Of a stretch of DNA of 64,000 nt, positions 59,609 to 64,000 are shown in pieces. The DNA comes from Nannocystis sp. GTDB taxonomy: Bacteria > Myxococcota_A > Polyangia > Nannocystales > Nannocystaceae. The notes under the pieces are model-generated. The model worked only from the letters and a program-made list of their open reading frames with translations. It made no database searches and had not been told where the DNA came from. Within the stretch, counting starts at the first letter, position 1; each line of letters opens with the position of its first letter. The position numbers and the translations under genes were made by a program. Where the stretch lies: NCBI GenBank assembly GCA_016712315.1, contig JADJRG010000029.1:372001-436000 (forward strand), in the 5' to 3' direction.

Positions 59609-61384
59609 ATGACCAGCGCGCTCACCGAGAACCCCCACGTTTTGGCCTTTGTCGCCGAGATGGCGAAGCTCTGCCAGCCCGATCGGATCCACTGGTGTGA
59701 CGGATCGGAGGAGGAGCGGCGGCGGCTGACGGCGCAGGCGGTCGACGCGGGGGTGTTGATCCCGCTCAACCAGAAGAAGATGCCGGGCTGTTACTTGCAC
59801 CGCTCGAACCCGAATGATGTGGCGCGGGTCGAGCACCTGACCTTCATCTGCACGCCGACGCGTGAGGAGGCTGGTTCGACGAACAATTGGATGGCGCCCG
59901 ATCAGGCCTACTCGAAGCTGCGCGGCCTCTTCGACGGGTCGATGAAGGGCCGGACGATGTACGTTGTGCCGTACATCATGGGGCCGGCGGGCTCGCCGAT
60001 GGCGAAGATCGGCATCGAGCTGACGGACAGCATCTATGTCGCGCTGAGCATGCGGGTGATGACGCGCATGGGCCAGGTCGCGCTGGATATGCTCGGCGGC
60101 GGCGATGACTTCAACCGCGGCCTGCACTCGATGTTGGACATCAACCCCGATCGCCGCTTCATCTGCCACTTCCCGCAGGACAACGCGATCTGGTCGTGCG
60201 GCTCGAATTACGGCGGAAACGTGCTGCTCGGCAAGAAGTGCTTGGCGCTGCGGATCGGCTCGTACCTGGGGAAGACCGAGGGCTGGCTGGCGGAGCACAT
60301 GCTAATCCTCGGCGTCGAGAGCCCCGAGGGGCAGACGACCTACGTGGCGGCGGCGTTCCCGAGCGCGTGCGGCAAGACGAACTTCGCGATGATGATCCCG
60401 CCGGCGCGCTTCAACGGCTGGCGCGTGACGACCGTGGGCGATGACATCGCGTGGCTGCGGGTCGGCGAGGACGGGCGGCTGTGGGCGATCAACCCGGAGT
60501 CCGGGTACTTCGGGGTGGCGCCAGGGACCAGCGCGCTCTCCAACCCGAACGCGCTCGCGACTGTCCGAAAGGACACGATCTTCACCAACGTGGCGATGAC
60601 CCCCGACGGCGAGGTGTGGTGGGAGGGCATGACGGAGGTGCCGCCGCCTGAGCTGATCGACTGGCAAGGGCGGCCGTGGACGCCGCAGTCGGGCGAGAAG
60701 GCGGCGCACCCGAATTCGCGCTTCTGCGCGCCGATGGCGAATAACCCGGTGCTGTCGAAGATGGCGGATGACCCAGCGGGGGTGCCGATCTCGGCGATCA
60801 TCTTCGGCGGCAGGCGGGCGACGACGGTCCCGCTGGTGCTGCAGTCGTTCCACTGGACCCACGGCGTCTTCCTCGGGGCGACGATGGGCTCGGAGACGAC
60901 GGCGGCGGCGACCGGGAAGGTCGGGGTGGTGCGCCGCGATCCGATGGCGATGCTGCCGTTCTGCGGCTACGACATGGGCGAGTACCTGGCGCACTGGCTG
61001 CGGATGCGCGGGTCGATCTCGCATCCGCCCAAGATCTTCTTGGTCAACTGGTTCAGGAAGAGCGGCGACGGGCGCTTCTTGTGGCCCGGCTTCGGCGAGA
61101 ATATGCGGGTGCTGAAGTGGATCGTCGACCGCGCTCACGTGCGGGTCGGCGGGCGCGAGACCCCGGTGGGGTGGGTGCCGCGGCAAGGTGATCTGGACCT
61201 GTCGTTCTTGAACGTGACGAGCGACGACTTCGACGCCGCTGCGCACGTCGACACGGCGGAGTGGCAGGTCGAGCTCGAGGCGCTGAAGGAGTGGTTCGAT
61301 CACATCGGGCCGACGCTGCCGCCCGCGCTGGAGCTGCAGCGGCGCCTGATGCTGGCGATCATTCAAGCCGGCGTCGGCGGTTGA
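59609..61384 (+). CDS. pckG: Phosphoenolpyruvate carboxykinase (GTP)
   Basis: 591-residue GTP-type PEPCK that converts oxaloacetate plus GTP to PEP. The kinase P-loop is [12 protein letters not shown] (about residue 255), with GDDIAWL metal/GTP region, [14 protein letters not shown] and [14 protein letters not shown] all family features; the reactive Cys is in the P-loop as in GTP enzymes. The ATG at 59609 has GAGG upstream and the expected N-terminus. Gluconeogenic role, consistent with growth on amino acids and fatty acids. Monocistronic. Confidence 0.95.
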   Translation: MTSALTENPHVLAFVAEMAKLCQPDRIHWCDGSEEERRRLTAQAVDAGVLIPLNQKKMPGCYLHRSNPNDVARVEHLTFICTPTREEAGSTNNWMAPDQAYSKLRGLFDGSMKGRTMYVVPYIMGPAGSPMAKIGIELTDSIYVALSMRVMTRMGQVALDMLGGGDDFNRGLHSMLDINPDRRFICHFPQDNAIWSCGSNYGGNVLLGKKCLALRIGSYLGKTEGWLAEHMLILGVESPEGQTTYVAAAFPSACGKTNFAMMIPPARFNGWRVTTVGDDIAWLRVGEDGRLWAINPESGYFGVAPGTSALSNPNALATVRKDTIFTNVAMTPDGEVWWEGMTEVPPPELIDWQGRPWTPQSGEKAAHPNSRFCAPMANNPVLSKMADDPAGVPISAIIFGGRRATTVPLVLQSFHWTHGVFLGATMGSETTAAATGKVGVVRRDPMAMLPFCGYDMGEYLAHWLRMRGSISHPPKIFLVNWFRKSGDGRFLWPGFGENMRVLKWIVDRAHVRVGGRETPVGWVPRQGDLDLSFLNVTSDDFDAAAHVDTAEWQVELEALKEWFDHIGPTLPPALELQRRLMLAIIQAGVGG

Positions 61385-61401
61385 GCTGACGATCGCCGAG
61401 G

Positions 61402-61425
61402 CCTGCGCGATGAGGATCGCGCAGG
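61402..61425. terminator. Perfect hairpin after pckG
   Basis: CCTGCGCGAT (61402-61411), loop GAGG, ATCGCGCAGG (61416-61425): ten perfect base pairs, between the convergent pckG and the 51-residue gene (17 bases on either side). No T-run; likely bidirectional terminator. Confidence 0.55.
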
Positions 61426-61441
61426 GCCCGGGGACCGCTGA

Positions 61442-61597
61442 TCAGCGCCGGAAGGCCGAGGCGGGCGGCTCACAGCCGGTCCCGGGGATGATGCCGAGGG
61501 TGAAGAGGCCGGTGATGAAGAGGGCGAGCGCGAGGGACAAGGGGAGGAACCCGGTCGACGGCGTGTCGTCGTCGCTGCTGCTCTGCGGCTCTTTCAT
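61442..61597 (-). CDS. 51-residue single-span membrane protein
   Basis: Short gene not recognised in any family. MKEPQSSSDDDTPSTGF is a hydrophilic, acidic N-terminus, residues 18-39 (FLPLSLALALFITGLFTLGI) form one membrane helix, then PGTGCEPPASAFRR with a cysteine. TTGTGT (61639-61634) and TAGCCT (61615-61610) 18 bases apart form a promoter with an 12-base leader. The pattern N-acidic/TM/short tail is like small envelope or respiratory accessory subunits (for example cytochrome oxidase assembly peptides); that is a guess. Confidence 0.65.
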   Translation of the reverse strand: MKEPQSSSDDDTPSTGFLPLSLALALFITGLFTLGIIPGTGCEPPASAFRR

Positions 61598-61609
61598 ATC
61601 CAACGGGCT

Positions 61610-61639
61610 AGGCTAACACCAGCTCGACGGCACACACAA
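61610..61639 (-). promoter_or_regulatory. Candidate promoter of the 51-residue membrane protein
   Basis: TTGTGT (61639-61634), 18 bases, TAGCCT (61615-61610), minus strand; about 12 bases to the ATG at 61597. Confidence 0.4.
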
Positions 61640-61756
61640 GCGCGCGTGGGATCGACGCGACGCGGACGCGTGGCCGGGCGCGAAGAGGCCCGCGAAAGGA
61701 GAGCCGGCGCACATCGTCGCCGGGAATTCGCGTCGACGCGGGGGACATCGTTTAGG

Positions 61757-62902
61757 ATGCCGCCAACGCCGATGACTACTCCGTCGAGCCCGCCGCCGTC
61801 CTACGAGTTCTCCCCTTCGTCGTCTCGCCTCCGTGAGTTCCTGCGGAGCTGGACGATCGATATCCATAATCGCACGGTCCTGTTTCGGGTCGGGAATTGG
61901 ATCTTCACGACCTACGCCTTCCTCGCGGGTACGGCCTTCGCGACGGGCTTCGGGGTAGGGCTGTGGCACGCGTCGATGGTCGGGTTGGACCCGGCGCAGG
62001 TGGGGCGGATCTACCTGTTCGTGGTGGTGCCGGCGATCTTGGTCGGCCTGCGCGCCTTCAGCGTGATGCTCGAGTGGCGCGAGCTGTTCAAGCGGCCGCT
62101 GGCGACGCTCATCAAGCCGGGGTACATGCTGCACGGCGGGATCGCGGGGGCGACGCTGGCGATGATCGGGGTCGCGCACATGACCGAGATCCCGTTCTTG
62201 CGGCTGCTCGACGGGGCCGCGCTGGCGCAGCCGCTCGGCGAGGCGATCGCGCGGCTGGGCTGCTACGTGTACGGCTGTTGTTGGGGGCGACCGACGGAGA
62301 GCCGCTTCGGGGTCCGCTACACGAGCGTCGAGTCGAAGGTCGTTCGGTGCGCGCCGCACCTGCACAACGTCAAGATCCACCCAGCGCAGCTCTACGCGCT
62401 GGTCGCCTACTTGGCGCTCTTCGTCGCGTTCTATGCGGCGCTGCCCTACATCACCTTCGACGGCATGTTGGTCGCGATGTACTGCATCAGCCACTCGGTG
62501 ATCCGGCTGACGCTGGAGTTCTTCCGCCAGGATGACCGCGGCAGGCTGTGGGGCCGGCTCACCCATACGAACTTCTACTCGCTGCTGATGGTGATCGGCG
62601 GGGTGGTCGCGCTGTTCTACGGGAGCACGTATGGGCAGATGATCTCGCTCGATCTGTCGCGGCGCTTCGTACACATCCTCAGCGACGCGTCGATCATGAA
62701 GTGGATCGTCATGTACGGGCTGATCTTCGGCGCGGCGTATGGGGTCCACTACAAGAAGGTCGGCTCGTGGATCCAGAACCCGAGCGGCGGTATGAACCCA
62801 AACGTCAACGAGCTGAGCATGGGCGCGGCTGCGCGGATGGAGGCCCAGTCGTGCTGCGGCGATGAGCACGCGCACGAGGGCCATAAGCACCATCACCACT
62901 AA
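61757..62902 (+). CDS. Lgt-like prolipoprotein diacylglyceryl transferase family protein
   Basis: 381 residues with 7-8 membrane helices. LHGGIAGATLAM (His-Gly-Gly as in Lgt), ARLGCYVYGCCWGRPT and KIHPAQLYALV match the core of the Lgt family. Compared with E. coli Lgt the RxGNF-type signature is replaced by a Cys-containing variant, as in a subgroup common in myxobacteria. The C-terminus is extended by about 60 residues ending in a Cys-Cys pair and a His-rich tail (HAHEGHKHHHH). It may diacylate lipoproteins or act on another substrate. Start at 61757 (alternative ATG 61772). No Shine-Dalgarno is clear. 40 bases before the ABC-F gene. Confidence 0.82.
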   Translation: MPPTPMTTPSSPPPSYEFSPSSSRLREFLRSWTIDIHNRTVLFRVGNWIFTTYAFLAGTAFATGFGVGLWHASMVGLDPAQVGRIYLFVVVPAILVGLRAFSVMLEWRELFKRPLATLIKPGYMLHGGIAGATLAMIGVAHMTEIPFLRLLDGAALAQPLGEAIARLGCYVYGCCWGRPTESRFGVRYTSVESKVVRCAPHLHNVKIHPAQLYALVAYLALFVAFYAALPYITFDGMLVAMYCISHSVIRLTLEFFRQDDRGRLWGRLTHTNFYSLLMVIGGVVALFYGSTYGQMISLDLSRRFVHILSDASIMKWIVMYGLIFGAAYGVHYKKVGSWIQNPSGGMNPNVNELSMGAAARMEAQSCCGDEHAHEGHKHHHH

Positions 62903-62928
62903 ACCGGGCCCGGCGGCGAGTTTTTCGC

Positions 62929-62934
62929 TATAAC
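62929..62934 (+). promoter_or_regulatory. Candidate -10 box before the ABC-F gene
   Basis: TATAAC at 62929-62934, eight bases before the GTG at 62943. No clear -35 box. Another start with the -10 box close to the initiation codon. Confidence 0.35.
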
Positions 62935-62942
62935 CCGCGCCC

Positions 62943-64000
62943 GTGAGCCTCGTCGTCTTTGAGCGCGCCTCGTTAAGCTTCGGTCAGCGGGTCATCGTCG
63001 ATGATCTGAACCTGCGGATCGGTGAGCGCGATCGGATCGGCCTCGTCGGGCCGAACGGATCGGGGAAGAGCTCGCTGCTGCGGATGATCGCGGGCGAACA
63101 AGGGGTCGATCGCGGGGCGATCCGCACGTGCCGAGGGCTCCGCCTCGGCTTCCTCGCGCAAGACATCGCGCCGCTCTCCGGGGTGGGCTTGGTCGACTAC
63201 GTGGTCCAGAGCGTGCCAGGACGGGCGACGTTGGACGCGGAGGTGGCGGCGATCGAGGAGGAGCTGGCCGGCGCGCAGGCGGGCGAGGACGAGGAGGCGG
63301 TGGAGGCGATGATGGGGTTGGCGAGCCGGCTCGCCGATCTGCACGAGGCGCTGGCGCACTTCGACGCGCACTTCACGGCGCATGAGGCCCAGCGGATCTT
63401 GGCGGGCCTGGGCTTCAAGCCAGGCGACTCGGGGCGCGACTTAGGAGAATTCAGCGGCGGCTGGCGGATGCGCGCGGTGCTCGCGGCGCTGCTCTTCCAG
63501 CGCCCCGACCTGCTGCTGCTCGACGAGCCGACGAACCACCTGGATATGCCGTCGGTGGCGTGGTTCTCGAGCTTCCTGCGCCGCTACCCGCGCGCGTTCG
63601 TGCTGGTGTGCCACGACCGGGAGTTCCTCAACGAGCAGATCGATCGGGTGGTGTCCTTCGAGCCAGAGGGGGTGCGCTCGTATAGCGGCAACTACGAGGC
63701 CTACAAGCGGCAGCGCGCGGAGGAGGCGACGATCCTCGAGAACAAGGCGAAGAACCTGCTGCGCGAGCGCGAGAAGACGGAGCAGTTCATCGAGCGCTTC
63801 CGCGCGCAGGCGAACAAGGCGCGGGCGGTGCAGAGCCGGGTGAAGGCGCTGGCGAAGATGGACTCGGTGGAGACGCTCGGCGAGCGCGACGTGATGCGCC
63901 TGCGCTTCCCGCCGTGTGAGCGCGCGGGCAACGAGGTGGTGATGATCCAGGGGCTGCGCAAGTCGTATGGCGACAACGTGGTGCTCGGCGGGGTCGACCT
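62943..64000 (+). CDS. ABC-F family ATPase (3' end outside window)
   Basis: 352 residues visible of a cytoplasmic tandem-ABC protein acting on the ribosome (EttA/Uup/ABC-F group). First ABC domain: Walker A GPNGSGKSS, signature GEFSGGWRMR, Walker B LLLLDEPTNHLD, switch His in VCHDREFL. The ABC-F linker (about 235-300) has the charged helices RFRAQANKARAVQSR. The second ABC domain begins VVMIQGLRKSYG. GTG start at 62943 gives the typical N-terminus VSLVVFERASLSFG. No membrane segment. Which ABC-F subtype it is cannot be told before the second half is seen. Confidence 0.93.
   Translation, partial: MSLVVFERASLSFGQRVIVDDLNLRIGERDRIGLVGPNGSGKSSLLRMIAGEQGVDRGAIRTCRGLRLGFLAQDIAPLSGVGLVDYVVQSVPGRATLDAEVAAIEEELAGAQAGEDEEAVEAMMGLASRLADLHEALAHFDAHFTAHEAQRILAGLGFKPGDSGRDLGEFSGGWRMRAVLAALLFQRPDLLLLDEPTNHLDMPSVAWFSSFLRRYPRAFVLVCHDREFLNEQIDRVVSFEPEGVRSYSGNYEAYKRQRAEEATILENKAKNLLREREKTEQFIERFRAQANKARAVQSRVKALAKMDSVETLGERDVMRLRFPPCERAGNEVVMIQGLRKSYGDNVVLGGVD

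Noticed and set aside
62903..62914. CCGGGCCCGG palindrome after the Lgt-like gene as a terminator
   Set aside because: It is a perfect palindrome without loop bases, so a hairpin would be poor; listed only as background of the ABC-F leader.

Overview
The window is a high-GC (roughly 70%), gene-dense bacterial chromosome segment with no rRNA, tRNA, CRISPR array, insertion sequence or prophage that I could find. The gene repertoire points to a Myxococcota (deltaproteobacterial) lineage: a CdnL/CarD transcription factor, DUF4388-roadblock and FHA/zinc-ribbon proteins, many lipoproteins with a Cys lipobox, a GTP-dependent PEP carboxykinase, a eukaryote-like multifunctional beta-oxidation protein, and large TPR and LRR proteins. 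Genus-level placement is not possible from the sequence alone.

Layout. (1) 1-6925, minus: a compact operon with a degenerate HAD protein, a fatty acyl reductase, a second extended SDR, a pyruvyltransferase-like protein, a crotonase, a stand-alone acyl carrier protein and an AMP-ligase (cut by the window edge). It looks like a reductive acyl-chain pathway for an unusual lipid or small metabolite. (2) 7115-8754: PduO-type cobalamin adenosyltransferase with a small coupled protein, and a DUF4388 protein. (3) 9013-11651: cdnL, a divergent macro-like protein and a membrane protein with an Ig/ASH-like middle and a NuoH-like end. (4) 11836-14096: nadB and a lipoprotein. (5) 14182-18459: SCP2-type thiolase and a 1012-residue MFE-2-like protein with three tandem SCP2 domains. 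(6) 18541-23486: M13 metallopeptidase lipoprotein, Leu/Glu-type dehydrogenase, another lipoprotein. (7) 23721-28581, plus: GldA/GldF/GldG-like ABC system plus a DUF4340 protein. (8) 28646-40869: esterase, APC transporter, LRR lipoprotein, HTTM protein, amine oxidase coupled to a secernin-like peptidase, adenylate cyclase, Xer recombinase. (9) 40924-50025: M23 lipoprotein divergent from a second-type Hsp70; the coupled set psd, methyltransferase, CoA-transferase; pyrK-pyrD; engB-rimI. (10) 50779-64000: coaE, a sigma-70 factor behind a 400-nt leader, a TIG lipoprotein, two related zinc-ribbon/FHA proteins and a 1158-residue TPR/HEAT protein, pckG, a 51-residue membrane protein, an Lgt-like protein and an ABC-F ATPase (cut by the window edge).

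Two themes run through the window. Many neighbouring genes are joined by 1-8 base overlaps, implying translational coupling. Many first genes lack a Shine-Dalgarno sequence and instead carry a TAnnnT-like -10 box 6-9 bases before the start codon, suggesting leaderless or nearly leaderless mRNAs. Lipid metabolism is the strongest functional theme: the acyl-reducing operon, MFE-2/thiolase, an AMACR-type CoA-transferase, phosphatidylserine decarboxylase and an Lgt-like protein.
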